From positions 13,605,001 to 13,669,000 of the forward strand of contig OX485807.1 in assembly GCA_950295325.1 (NCBI GenBank): a stretch of DNA of 64,000 nucleotides. Direction: 5' to 3'. Below the pieces are notes generated by a model. It was not told the DNA's origin and did no database searches. It saw only the letters and a program-made list of their open reading frames with translations. Positions 1-12,074 of the stretch are shown in pieces. Source of the DNA: Polytrichum commune. Taxonomy: Eukaryota; Streptophyta; Polytrichopsida; Polytrichales; Polytrichaceae. The translations under genes were made by a program, and so were the position numbers. The number at the start of each line of letters is the position of its first letter. Positions within the stretch are counted from its first letter, which is position 1.

Positions 1-760
1 GTGCCGAACCTGCTATTAAACTACGGTATACGACACCCTCAATATTACGACGACACTTTTTTCTTTTTCTTTTTTTTTGTGGGCAAGACCTGACTTTTTG
101 GGTCCCAAACGCCCTCTTTGATACGACCACGGACGGCGCTCAACAATGCGACGTTGAGGATCTCCGTTTTGTCACATCAAAGAGGTGGTTCATGAGAACA
201 TTCCCCTTTCATCTATGTTTATGTACGTTTGAAATATATGATCCATTTTCACTTGGGAACTACTTGGGATCTTCACGTGTCATCGGGAACTTCGTGAGAA
301 TTAGAGTCACTGGTCGAGAGTGGACATGGTCAGGGTTAGAGTGGCCTCTTGCGATTTCCGTATGTTGCTAAGCGTCGTGCATCGTCGTCGTCCAGTTTCT
401 TATTGGAGAACTCTTTATATTTTGGTGTTAATGAAATTGTTGGTTTTTGAAAGTTAGTAGGGAGTTTAGATAAGGTGACATTGGCTAGCTTGGGTAGGCA
501 ACACCAGAGATTTTTGGACTCCTATTTCAAGAGTTCTTGAGGATATTTGTATTTGTTTGGAGTTATGAGTTATTATTTCATACCATCGATACTGTTTGAA
601 CTCATTGTTTGTATATATATTTAAAGCTCATATTACTATGTTTTTGCATTCCCTCGATGATACGACAACTTTAAGCCATTTGTCATATTAATGAGAAGAC
701 GACACCTCGATAATACGACGTTTTGTGTGTTTCCCAAATGTGTCATACTAAAGAGGGAGA
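1..760. repeat. Non-coding region with four copies of a short TACGAC motif
   Basis: No gene is visible. A motif close to CCTCNATNNTACGACNAC occurs four times, near 37-56, 109-128, 650-670 and 702-721, clustered at the two sides of the segment. This could mark the ends of a degraded transposon, but no clear target duplication or coding sequence supports that. Confidence 0.35.
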
Positions 761-1189
761 ACAATAATGAAATTGAGGAAGTCGGAAGCGTGGGAAGACA
801 TTGAAGGGCCGGTCCACTTTGGGGTCCCAAGTCACTTGAGGTCAATTTGTGCAATCTCAGCCGTTGGAGGTTGGGAGTTACCACTTCACAAGGGTCCCGA
901 GTCCTTAGTCCCAAGTATGACATGGATGCTTACATGGCAACACTTTTTGGAGGTGAGGGTTGGGACTTGTGTTGAGAGTTGGGTTGAGCAAAATGTTAGA
1001 CCCAACTCTCAACACAAGTCTTGCGGATATCTTTCATAAAATAATCAAGATCCAACATTAATGATGATTAATCATATTTTAATGATTTCTTGAGGCTCAA
1101 AAGTTAGGACTTTGCCTCCACATTGGGACTTATTAGCATGAGTGGGGATGTGGGACTTAGTACCCCATGTGAACTAGCCCTCAATAGTA

Positions 1190-1630
1190 TAGGATGACAT
1201 GGCATAGGACTCGTGTGTGTGTAGTAACAATCATGACACTATTGAGGTATGTGGTTGTTATTTGGTTTGTTTTCCATGTTCTCCAAATTCTACCGATTAG
1301 ATTTACACAACAAATTATGTGAGTAGCAAATCTACGTTGAAGCATCAACAAAAATTGGATCTCCCTTGATTTAACCATGGCGATTGAAAGTGCACATTTG
1401 TTGACTCGTTAATTGAATACATTGGTCCTCCCAGTTGTGTTCATCATTGAGTGTAGAGTAGTTGATACTATTTGAAGACAAACTCTGATCTCTTTTAAAC
1501 ATGTGTCTTTATGGTGTTTGCTCTTTGATACGCACTGGACCACATATTAATCAAGTATAAGGATCCAATTAAGAAGAGGACCAAATAACACCCGCATACC
1601 TTGTGTGCAATTAGGTTGTCCCACACTAAT
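1190..1630 (+). repeat. Dispersed repeat family R1, copy 1
   Basis: The segment shares long diverged blocks with 26070-26620 in the same orientation and with 42490-42900 and 8600-8770 in reverse. Shared landmarks are a CCATGTTCTCCAA block, a GTTGAAGCATC block, and an ending with CTTTGAT then CCAAATAACA. No reading frame is conserved, so it is a non-coding dispersed repeat of unknown class. Confidence 0.6.
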
Positions 1631-2516
1631 GTACCAACGTTTCACACTATTTTGAATATTTATTACCACATTAACAAAATACATGAATTGTACTTTTACA
1701 GTGGTTGCTACATGGATGAATAAACAATGTTATGAGTTTTTGTAATCTAGTTTCAACACAAGGTGTTTGGAATGGGTAAGAGGCAACCTATTAACCCCCT
1801 ATTAATTGCGTATAGCAGTGTAGTGAAGTCATACAAGGCCATAGTCATTTTCCTCATAATTCTTAGAGCTCATATACAGTGAGAGGTTCTCTTTCTTCTG
1901 GGATGACCATATAGTTCCAAAGCCCCCCCCCCCCAAATCATGTTGATTATTGGACTTAGAATAACTAACAAAATGTGAGCATTTCTACCCATCTCTTTTG
2001 TGCACATGTCTTTTTAGTGTATGTTCTTAGATCTTGTCCTAGCCACACGGTACTCAAACATAGGTGTCCAGTTAAGATAAGTAGCAACATTAGGTTTGCT
2101 TATTTTAACCTAAAACCAGCATTATGTACCCATGGGGCTGACACTCAGTGTGACTTAAAGAAACCACGTGTGGCAAGAGTATAATTATTTGGGGGGTATT
2201 ATCTTGCTCACAAGCAATTAAATGACCCATTCAATTAGGTAATTGTCTAATTGTGCATATTTTGTAGTACCTTTTAATTACTTTAGAAGGCCGAGGTTAG
2301 TCAAATTTCATGTACCATATGTTTATTATAAATCAATAGGTGGATGATCGGAAGATTACTATGCCTTGTGATTATCCTTCACACTTGGCCAATTCTAGTT
2401 GGTTGGTTGACCGAGGCCAAACTTTGGCTCATTTCAAAATCCATCTCAAAAGGCAAAGCCAATAAGTCATTGCAATGCAATTCAGCCTCAAAATTTCATC
2501 TACTATGGGTGGGACG
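1631..2516. other. Intergenic, no gene seen
   Basis: AT-rich DNA with a poly-C run near 1922-1934. I see no coding exon, RNA gene or well-bounded element here. Confidence 0.5.
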
Positions 2517-2524
2517 GGGGAATT

Positions 2525-2934
2525 CACGGGGAGGTCACTTCATTGTCAAGTTGACACCACGTGCGGACAAAGTTTGCTACCCCTATATTACATGCCATAT
2601 ATAATTTTAAAATTTATGATATTTTTTCTACATATACATAACCATTGATAGTATCTTTTGTATATATTTTTTGAATTTTTTAGTCATCTTTATTTTTTTA
2701 ATAAATGTTTTAGTTCAATTCTGTGTCATTCTAGTTAGAAACGGTATATTTTATGAAAAAAACAAATCATCAAATTTAGTTACCACTTTTACCTATGTCA
2801 TAGGTACTATGTATATCTACTCATGAAAAAAATTTGATAAAATTTTGACTCATTTTGGTGGTGCAACTTACCAAAAGAAGATTTTTTTTGGTCGCACGTG
2901 GTGTTCAACTTGACAATGGAGTGATCTCCCCGTG
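2525..2934. mobile_element. hAT-like MITE with perfect 8-bp target-site duplication
   Basis: The 410-bp element is bounded by terminal inverted repeats of about 45 bp. The left end starts CACGGGGAGGTCACT and the right end finishes with the near reverse complement, ending CTCCCCGTG. GGGGAATT lies immediately outside both ends (2517-2524 and 2935-2942), an exact 8-bp duplication. An 8-bp duplication and a CA-GGG-type terminus fit hAT non-autonomous elements. The AT-rich interior carries no transposase. Confidence 0.85.
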
Positions 2935-3250
2935 GGGGAATTTATACACTACCCTTTTGCAAAATTTTAATATCATGGTATCTTAGAAATAATATAAACC
3001 TAATTTCATGGAATTCATAACACCGTACATTTATTTGAACTCAAAGTCATGTATTTTGTGGGGCCTATTTTGAAACCAACTTCAATTTTTTTGATACCAT
3101 CATGAAAAAAAGGCCCTAGCTTTGGCCACATGTAGTTTTTGATTTTTAAGGAGTGTCGGCCCTGTGTATGTACCATTGTCTTACATTTGATGGCCCCCAA
3201 TATATAATTGTGGTACATAGTTTTAATTTGAAGTGGTCTTTGACACACTT

Positions 3251-3730
3251 GGGACCACTTCACACACAAGACTGAGAGCCTGTGACCATTGGTGGAAAAG
3301 GCGGAGCTAGTCTTAGTTCGCTTCACACTACGCTTGAGGGACCAACGGAGTATGTGAATGCAAGATGGATGTAAAGTCTACATGGGTTCCTACATGGCAT
3401 TAAATTAATCATGTTTCATGGTCACTTGGACTGTTTTCAAAAACCACCTTTTGGAGGTAGGCCTAACACAAAACCGGGAGACCCTAGCACTCCGAACGCT
3501 CGGAACCGTTGATTTATTCTATTTTATCATTTGTGAAAACCCGCATGAATAGAAATTCATTGAAATAGCATTTGGTTGAGGGCCTGGTCACAAATGACTT
3601 CACACTATACTTGAGGCTCCGTGACCATACTACATGATTTTGGAGTTGTGTTGGGACGGCCTTTGGACACTTTCTTTTGGGCTCTCACAATTTCATGGTC
3701 ATGGCTCTTGGCTCGTGTGTGAAGTGGCCC
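3251..3730 (+). mobile_element. Harbinger-like MITE, family M1, copy A
   Basis: This 480-bp element has ends GGGACCACTTCACACAC and GTGTGTGAAGTGGCCC, which are inverted repeats. It aligns over its whole length with 8942-9435 and 55836-56322, and in reverse with 56500-56999. The flanks are CTT and TTA, so the 3-bp target duplication seen at copy C is imperfect here. No coding capacity. Confidence 0.8.
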
Positions 3731-4831
3731 TTATGTACTACATTGATGACCTCAATTAGTGTGTGCTATTATTTAGAGTTACGGAGTGTTATAACTATTT
3801 AATGAGAGTATAATATTCTACCAAGCAAAGTCATTTATGTTCTACAATGTCCAAACAACCTATTGAACTTTCGATAGTAAAATTTGAACTCCTGAGTAAG
3901 AGGTTATTGCACTGCGTAACTGGGATAATTAGTGTACTCCTAAATTATTGCAGTAACAATCCCACTCCATTGCCCAGGTCATATCATCCCACATGCACAA
4001 TTTGCATGAAAAGCCTTCAATTTTTATTTTTTACTTTTTATTTTATTAAAATCAACAGCACTATCATTGTGTGTTGTATACTTTAACACCCAAAGTGCTG
4101 AAAGGCAATTTCCACGTGGAATTTAGCACTGGTCGCAGCCAATGTGAATATGACACATGGCAAAAATAAAATTAGTTATTTGTGTCGAACCAGACAACAC
4201 CCTATGGTACAAGTTTGAGACATGGTCGTGGAAGTATATATTCTGTCTTTCATTTCGAACATCAAATGTATTGAAAATATGACAGGCCTTTGTTGTAAGA
4301 AACAACTAAATATTTAATTTGTTGTGTGACATTAGGATTAGTCCATCACGTTAACTAAAAGCGGTCTTGCGACTTGCTATGGTACGATACCAAGTGTCAT
4401 ATAACACCCTCTCTAGTTGCCACCCTATGATTCAAGCAAGATAAATTAAACATTGAGGCATCTATAACTGATAAAATAAGAGATTTTGCAACTGTTTGGG
4501 ATGAGTATTAGCAAGGAATTATTTTTCTTGTGAAGAGAAATATACTATAAGGAGAATACACTTTTTGAATTTTTTTTTCATGGATATGGAAATTACTACA
4601 AATTTTCGAAGCAGTAACATTTAGGGTAACACACAATCGATCTATATGTCACCTCATAACCGCTCATCTAAATGTTAATACTTGGTTACGCCAGTTGTCA
4701 AAACTCTTATGAGAGTAATCAATCACAAGCCGCCGCCGCATAAACCTTACCTCCGTTGGCCTAGAGTATATAGATCTCATCCACGTTGACATTACATGAC
4801 CCTAGTGAGCGGTTAGTGGACCCAGTCAACT
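3731..4831. repeat. AT-rich intergenic with a copy of dispersed repeat R3
   Basis: No gene is visible. The part at 3780-3950 matches 24240-24400 (shared AAAGTCATTTATG and AACTTTCG blocks), and related blocks recur at 47640-47830 and 52240-52510. The part at 4440-4620 resembles 26910-27080. Confidence 0.5.
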
Positions 4832-4986
4832 CATAACAATACTCAGCAACATGGGTTCTCAAAATATAACAGTCAGATGCTGGGAGTTCAGTTTGAATCA
4901 AAGTCTCCCTGCGCAACTTTTCAAACCCCCGACTGATATATTCTGAGAGCCCGTGAAACAAGAGCTGTTCGTTGAGGAATGTGTTG
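4832..4986. mobile_element. Short inverted-repeat element, family M2, copy 1
   Basis: The ends are CATAACAATACTCAGCA and a degraded complement GTTGAGGAATGTGTTG. The layout matches better-kept copies at 11031-11181, 26754-26911 and 30061-30306, whose consensus terminus is CATAACATTACTCAACA. About 155 bp, non-coding. Confidence 0.6.
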
Positions 4987-5279
4987 CTATGCTATGCTAT
5001 GCTATACTATGCCTCGACATTAGTGTAGATGAGAATGTGTTGCTTGGTCTTATTATGAACTGTGTTGGGCACGGCAAACAGTTTAAAACAGTTCAAAAAC
5101 TAAGCTTAAGCCTAGCCTTATGGAGCGAGTCGTCGATAAGATCGATTCAATTCACGAATGTAAACCTACCTGTGGGGTGTGCGGACATTCTGATCGATAT
5201 ATTAACTTAACATCAATATTTCCTTCCAGTGATGTTGGATTCAATTCACTCAACCTGTTATTTTTATTTCAACTATTAA

Positions 5280-5560
5280 CTTGGCTCAACTGAAAAATCT
5301 AGCTCAGACAATGAAACAGGAAGAGCCAACTGCTAGTTACAGATGAAGCGGTTGAGGTTGAGAAGTTCATAACCAATTGAAAGTTCAAGACTTCAGGAAA
5401 GTACCCATCGTTTTTAGAGGAATCTATGGAATATACCTCGAATCAATAAAGAAAACACTGAAAGATCACAACACGCAACCGGTTGGACTTGGGAACACTA
5501 GGACTTTGACTGATTATGCCTAAAAATGTCCCCATTCAAGACACCGATTCAAGACACTAT
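5280..5560. repeat. Dispersed repeat shared with the OST48 downstream flank
   Basis: This segment aligns co-linearly with 53270-53560, downstream of OST48. Shared landmarks are AATCTATGGAATATACCTC, GAACACTAGGA and TGATTATGCC. It ends next to an AT microsatellite at 5568-5590. Neither copy has a conserved frame. Confidence 0.7.
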
Positions 5561-5632
5561 GATCTTTCATATATATATATATATATATAGGAGCAGCATT
5601 GACAGAAGAAATTAAGGGTAGGTTGATTGTGC

Positions 5633-8347
5633 CTACAATTTTGTTGTTGGAACCGGCGCTGGCTTGCGATCTCGGAATAGGTGCCCAATGAAGCCTCTCA
5701 AAAACTCGTCTGCTGTCATTCCATCCTGCGAAATTCCCAACTTGAACTTAGTATCTTGGCCATACAGAGTGTAGGCTTTAGAAGTGGCCCTTCGTGCGTT
5801 GTACCACGAGTGGGTGATATTTGGACATGACCTCAATGTAATTACGATATGAAGTCGAGTTAAATAATTGAAGTTTGAGGTACTTGGTTTGAGGTTGTTG
5901 GCAGTCCGGATGATGCTTAATTTGATGGATTTGGATGCGTAGCTAGCTAGTATCATCTGCTGATGTTGTAGAGTAAATAACGCCGCTTTTTCCACTGACT
6001 CGTTGCATCCTTTTTGCAACATCTCGCAGGTGCATTTCCGATTCCGTCAATATTATTATTAATCTTTGGTTTAGTGTTAAATAACCTCCATCAAGACGCG
6101 ATCGCCCATTTCCCAAATCTTCTGCTGAAGTATTCTGATTATTTGATCTTTTCTGAACAAGGATGTCATCTTGAAGGTCTATCTGCACTTTTGCCTCACT
6201 TACTTAGCTCCTTACCCTGAACCAAAACATTTTCTTAAAATGTTGGCCTTCTTGACATCGTCTGCAGCTCAACTTGCTGCCATTTATGACCTAGTAGAGT
6301 CGAATACATCTTTCTCAAGCATATGACAAAAAAATCATCGTTTCTTTAGCTCCATAGTCGAGGGAAATACAACCTCGGACATAGATCGAGGTTGTATTTC
6401 ATCGGAGGCATCAAGTTCCACTTTGTGAGAGCCCTTAATTTCAATGGTGCAAATGGGTGAGAATTAACACACTTGAATTCCATATGTACGAAAGAAATGT
6501 CCACTGTGTATCTACACTGTCGGACTCTTCTTGATTCCTTCAGCATCAGCCTTATGGGGATTCATCAAGAGGAAGTACTCTTGACTGCAGAATTCAGCAT
6601 TGAATAGGATGAAGTAAAATGCAAATTCTTGAAAGGTCTCCCGTTTCAGGGATCCTTGGCACTGGGTGGCAACTATCTGTAGCACCCACATGGGTCACTG
6701 TGTATAGAATTTGGTTTGGAGCTGCTCAACTATTTCTAAGAAGCATTTTTTTTTTCTGGGGAGCTGCTTTCGCATTAAATTTCTTTTTTTAGCAATACAA
6801 TTCTAAGAGATTTTATACATTTCCTTAGAAGTGAAATTTTAACACATAGGGAGGGGGGGGGGGGGGTTCTGGATTGTGACCATGTCCTACAATAATGGCG
6901 GCATTTGAAAATGCAAAACGTACTTCTAACTCGACACATATCTTGTCAACGAATTGCTCTCATTGCCCTCTTTCAAAGCATGTCTCTCCTCATTGCGAAA
7001 TTAGAACAAAGCATCGATCCACTAGAGAAGTATTAGAAGTAATCTAGAAGCAACTGTTCAAAAAGGGAGTCGAGTTGCCACCCGGGGGGATCCTTGGTGC
7101 AGATTTCCATAACAATTGAGATTTTTTTTTGACTGCCTGTCGGAATATCTTACAGGCAATTGAGCTTTATTTCTTGATTGGGACGCAATGTTGTCTGTAG
7201 CCTGTTTGTTGATCCAAATGTTTCCGGTTTAGCTCCATCAAGTTTATCTGTGAGACCTTTCGCTTCCTTTGTGTAATGTATACGCAAGTTCGCTAACTGC
7301 AGCTTCACATTCATCAGACAAGGGACTATCACTACAATCATTAAGTATCATATTTTTTGAAGTATCATATGCGTTTCTGAGGACTTTGGCATCGTGCATT
7401 CGTCATCGAAGTAATAAGCTGAAGAGTACACCAAATTATCCTGAGAGAAATATCTCCAAATCTACTACTGTTTACTTTGTGGCCAAAGTACTAAACGAGG
7501 CCCAACATTCTGTGGATCAGTACATATTAAGGAACTGTTTGCCAGGATTCGAGAGTTGTCGAAACTTTGGAGCATGTTTACTTTTGGTCCAAATATCTTT
7601 CTCGAACTCTATGGTTGGACATTGTCTTGGAACCTTGAATTCCTTCGATCGGCTTTGAGATGTGTGTCAGGCCGTCTTATCCAGGCTCAAACAGAACCTG
7701 AGGAATCTTATATGAATTTTAACGATCTAGACTCACGTCAAGTTTTAGGCTCATGTGGAGGTTTTGTCATGCTCGATGAATCTGTCATTTCGGATCAAGA
7801 GTTTGAAAACCGACATAAATTTCTACCCAAAAAGTAGAGGGACTACCCTTGGAACGAAGCTCTCCAGGGTTATTATTAGGCACATGTCAAGGCTAAAATT
7901 CTTTAACCTAGGCCCACTGTACTCCGTCTCGAATATGGAGGATTTGGAAAGTATGTGACCCTCCTTCGTATGCATTTCGAGCTGACAATACTGGTTTTTG
8001 AAAGAGAAGAAAACATCAATGTACGCCTGGTAAGCTCAATAAATGTAAGAAAATGTGTAATTTTATTAACCTGTTTCTCCAGCTCTCTTGCACGGTGTAG
8101 TGCAAATACACCATTTGCAGATACTGGGGGACCAGATTGTGCTTGTGCCTTGAACTTGGACTTGCTGTCTTAAATTTCGGATTTGCAACGCGGATTCATG
8201 TTTGAGTTTCTCATTCTGAAGTTTGAAGAGATGAAGAGACTTATTCCAATTCTTCCTCATGCTGAAAACTTTGGTGCTGGACCGTGATCAACTTCGATTT
8301 CAGCCGACGGACTTTCTCACTTTCTTCCATCCCTCGTTTTTTGATGC
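5633..8347 (-). pseudogene. Decayed coiled-coil protein gene, family not recognised
   Basis: Several minus-strand stretches read like exons of one acidic, lysine-rich coiled-coil protein, but frameshifts interrupt them. At 8071-8347 an acceptor (TTATTACAG) is followed by MEESEKVRRLKSKLITVQHQ, a stop, a shifted frame with KLQNEKLKHESALQIRNLRQ, and a second shift to SGPPVSANGVFALHRARELE ending at a CAG|GT donor. At 7150-7470 three successive frames carry DNLVYSSAYYFDDECTMPK, then SDSPLSDECEAAVSELAYTL, then EAKGLTDKLDGAKPETFGST. Near 5940-6190 there is ESEMHLRDVAKRMQRVSGKS. A last exon (5633 to about 5725) follows a CAG acceptor and encodes DGMTADEFLRGFIGHLFRDR before a TAG. The repeated loss of frame argues for a pseudogene. 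A live gene with unusual exon limits is possible, since some splice sites survive. Confidence 0.55.
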
Positions 8348-8599
8348 CTGTAATAAATTATTGAAGGTCACGAGGAATGTTGGAACAGAATATAACGAGT
8401 ATCGAAAACCATTATCGCTGATATTTTCTCATTGCAGACTCCAACCGACCATGCTTTCAAACAACATTTTCCAGCTTCCTTGCAAGTGACCCTTTCCATT
8501 GTTGGAGCTCAAAAAAAGTGTAATACCAGCATGTCATAAATCAATAGACTAGTTGCGGCAAAATCTAGCTTGGAAGCCAAGGCATGCAAGCGTTTTTCG

Positions 8600-8770
8600 G
8601 TTACTTTTCTCAATCGGACACGTATCTTTGATTAGTGTGTGATTAGGTGAGGATCAAAGAACAAACACCATAAAGACACATGATGTGTAAAAAAGATTGG
8701 ATTACGCCTTCAAATTATTAACGACTCCACACTCGATAATGAACATAATAACCAGTTACTTTTGCATAGG
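8600..8770 (-). repeat. Dispersed repeat family R1, partial reverse copy
   Basis: The block GTGAGGATCAAAGAACAAA, followed by a CACATG block and a CTCCACACTC block, matches the reverse complement of 1190-1630 and the same-strand segment at 42570-42670. Confidence 0.55.
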
Positions 8771-8821
8771 TTATGATTTCTATACACTTGTTTATGGGAA
8801 GCTCTACACAAAAGAATTTGC

Positions 8822-8905
8822 AGCTGCCAGGAGTTGAACCCGGAACCTATTCATGGCCCCTAAGGGCATAAGTTAGCGCTTCAGCTGCGACACATATGAG
8901 TCTAC
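8822..8905 (-). mobile_element. tRNA-like sequence, probable SINE head
   Basis: Read on the minus strand, GCAGCTG pairs with a distal CAGCTGC as an acceptor-like stem, and CCGGGTTCAACTCCTGG forms a good T-arm with a B-box-like GGTTCAACTCC. The D-arm and anticodon arm are poor, so a working tRNA is unlikely. A SINE head or a degraded tRNA fits better. I could not define a 3' end or target duplication. Confidence 0.45.
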
Positions 8906-8941
8906 AAATATACTTATAGAACTTCAACCCACATACAGTAA

Positions 8942-9435
8942 GGGCCACATCACACACGAGACTGAGAGACCGTGACCATTACACTTCAAGCACTCTCATT
9001 GGTGGAAATGGCGAAGCCGGTCCAGGTTCGCTTCACACTATGCTTGAGGGACCAACAGAGTATGTGAGTGCAAGATGGATGTGAAGTCTACATGGATTCC
9101 TACATGGCATCGAATAGATCATGTTTCATGGAATGTTTTCCAAAACCACCTCTTGGAGGTAGGCCTACCACGAAATCGTTGGGAGACCATGGCACTTCGA
9201 ACGCTCATAATCATTGATTTATTCTATTTTATCATGTGTGAGGACCCGCGTGAATAGAAATTCATTGAAATAGCATTTGGTTGAGTGCCCGGTCACGTAT
9301 GACTTCACACTACACTTGAGGGTCCATGGCCACAGTTGATGATTTTGGAGGTGTGTTGGGACGGCCTTTGGACACTTTCTTTTGGGCTCTCACAATATCA
9401 TGGTCACGGCTCTTGGCTCGTGTGTGAAGTGGCCC
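8942..9435 (+). mobile_element. Harbinger-like MITE, family M1, copy B
   Basis: This 494-bp copy runs from GGGCCACATCACACACGAG to CTCGTGTGTGAAGTGGCCC, so its termini are almost perfect inverted repeats. It is co-linear with copies A and C. The flanking triplets are TAA and TCA, an imperfect 3-bp target site. Confidence 0.85.
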
Positions 9436-11030
9436 TCAGTCATGGCACGCAACTTTTCCTTAAATTCCATTTGCACTGACTGACCACCTTCTCAGTTCCT
9501 TAGTGTAAAATTTCTTTTGTGTTAGACTTCGTATTGATTCAAGACAAATATAGCATTCTTAATTAAGCATGTGTAAAGAAATTCATCAGACTTGCACTTC
9601 AGTAATAAGTAAACATTCAAGTCAGAGTCAGAATTTCAAAGAACGTCACAAATTATGTAGTCTCCATTGAATGTCTCTTATTCTTTGTGGTTAAAACAGA
9701 ATAAGAGACATGGTTAAACACCCCATGTTTGAGTGGTGTGTGGTTAGGAGTGGTTAGAGAGAGAGAGAGCCAGCCTTGATGGCGCATTCCAATGCACTTG
9801 GAACTTTCACATCAACCTTGATGTCAAGGACAATTTAGTCCACTATCACCAACATATTTTATAATTAGCCACTTGTATGTGGAAAGTTGAAGTCAACTCC
9901 ATTATGAAGGAAGGCAAAGAAAAATCTCTTCATTTCACCAAAATTTGAGAAGATCCACCGGTCGCAAAATTTAAGTTCTCAAGTTGGGGCTATTAAGCAA
10001 GGCTTGAATCATGATTTTTGCGGGCTTGGGGGTCTAGGTTGTGAGTGGTGGGGGGAGTGGTTGACGCGTTGTTTAGATGGTCTAGGATTCAACACCTTGA
10101 GAGACCTATTCAAAGCGGGAAGCATGACATGCTTGAATATGCTACTTTTCTTATCAAGTCAAGAGAGTTATTCATGAAGTAAAGAAGATGAAACCATAGA
10201 TTCAATCCCAAACCATGAGTTTATGAGATTTAACACAAAGCCACCCAAGTTTTCTTAATGCTCAAATTATCATCCACACAGAGTGGTGTGCGGCTATTAT
10301 TAACCAACTTTCTAGTTTGTACTACAAGGATGGGTGGGCCAAGCTAACCTTGTATAGGCTGATCCGGAATTTAGGACAGCAAATTCCATGCACATACCCT
10401 TTTTGGATCCTAAAATTCTCTTAGTTTGAGAGATGGGAAGAGGAGGTTCCAAAATTTGCACCCAACTTTCAAAATAGGCTCCGAAAAATGATGATCTAGT
10501 GAGCTCTTAATAGAAAGTTTTCTCAAAGAAGGATCAAACCCACAATTTTGTCCCTCTTTAAAGGACTCTACATAAAACTCTTATAGTGTACAAATTCAAA
10601 ATATTATGAAGGGCTACCTATGTCATATGTTAAAGCAAACTCTAAATGTGCAATCAAAGTTCAAACACTTGGAATTGTCAAAAAAAATCTTTGTCTATCA
10701 TTCCCATTTAAAAGGGTATTTTAAAGCTCATGGAATTACCTTACTTGCAGGCACTCACTTCCAGTTTTAAGGGTTCCCTTAAGCTTTACAGGCAAGCAAT
10801 GGTGTGGAGCCAAAAAAAAAGGTTTTGGATGCCCAAGTGTGATTCACCAGAAATCAGCATAAGTAAAATTAGTTTAACAAACTCAAAAGTAGGGTTTGAA
10901 TAGAAGTTGCAAGCCTAGAAGTGTAGTTTTTGAAATCTTTACATGAATCACAGAATTCAATTCACTGAATTAGTGTAACTGATTATCTCTGTATTCACAA
11001 GAATTCAAAACCAAAACAAACCTTGTGCCT
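9436..11030. other. Intergenic, nothing recognised
   Basis: AT-rich DNA with a short GA run near 9758-9770. I see no exon, RNA gene or element with clear ends. Confidence 0.5.
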
Positions 11031-11181
11031 CATAACATTACTCAACATTCAACCCTTGTTCTATGGGCCCTCAAAATAAAACAGTAGGATGTTTGAAAGG
11101 ATGCATAGGGAGACTCATTCAAACTGAGCTCCCAATATCCCACTGTTGTTTTCTGAGGACCCACATCGTTGAGTAATATTA
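11031..11181. mobile_element. Short inverted-repeat element, family M2, copy 2
   Basis: The element begins CATAACATTACTCAACA and ends with CGTTGAGTAATATTA, its near reverse complement. The interior carries a second inverted pair around CCCTCAAAATAAAACAGT and ACTGTTGTTTTCTGAGGA, so the whole unit could fold as a hairpin. Non-coding. Confidence 0.7.
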
Positions 11182-11194
11182 ACCTCTCGAAATA

Positions 11195-11745
11195 CTGAGA
11201 AGAAAAACAAATATAACACACTAAAATTTGCCGTTGCATGTGAACTAGGTAATGGATGCGAGGAGCTGTGCCATGTGTTTTAATAAGTGCCCAACTTACC
11301 AAGTTCCAGAAGTGGCAAGTTGGGTATTGGGTGCCTACACAACCAAGGGCAAGGCAATACGTTTTGACTACCGGACACAATGGTCAAAGCATGACATGGT
11401 GAAGTGATAATGTGCCTTGTTTTATCGAATCAAGAATAAACACATCTACAATTTCTAAACAACCCTTGTGCTTTTCAAATACTAACAAAAAGAAAATAAT
11501 AATATGCTCAAACTTGCCACTCACATGAAGTTATGGATGCGAGGAGCCCTGCCACAAGCTGTAAAAGACCTCCAACCTACCCGAGCCACAGTAGTGGCAA
11601 GTGGGTATTGGGTGCCTACTACAATTGAGGGCAAGGCAATATTGTCCATGGGCAAGGTCATCAATTACACATGATACTTTGCCTCATTATATTCAATCAA
11701 CATATCCAATCAAGAATAGACACATCAGCAAAATCACTTAGCATG
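11195..11745 (+). repeat. Diverged direct duplication, period about 281 bp
   Basis: Blocks recur at a fixed spacing: ATGGATGCGAGGAG at 11252 and 11533, and GGGTATTGGGTGCCTAC near 11322 and 11603, each followed by GGGCAAGGCAATA. The two units are clearly diverged, so the duplication is old. No coding frame is shared. Confidence 0.7.
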
Positions 11746-12074
11746 AACACTACAAGAGGCTCAGAGCTGAGCTGGCACATGAGTTTTTTCTATATAGGAA
11801 TTCAATTCCCTCATGATCATATCAATGAAAGTTCGAAACTGTCTCATCTAGACTTCCAAATGCAACGAAGCAACTTCAATTGGCTGCCTCCACAGGGAGC
11901 TCCAAACTAAAAGCTAACCAGGAATTCAATGTACAAAGGACCTAATAATTTAGCTGTGACCTCAGTGAGACCAAAATCAGCAAGAATAAGAAGCTAACTA
12001 CCACTACCAGAACCTTTTTTCAGCTAAAAATAAAAATAAAAATTTCTAGAGCTCGCCAGAAATTAATTACCTTC

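Noticed and set aside
8822-8905. A functional tRNA gene
   Set aside because: The acceptor and T arms pair, but the D and anticodon arms do not fold properly, and A-box spacing is poor.
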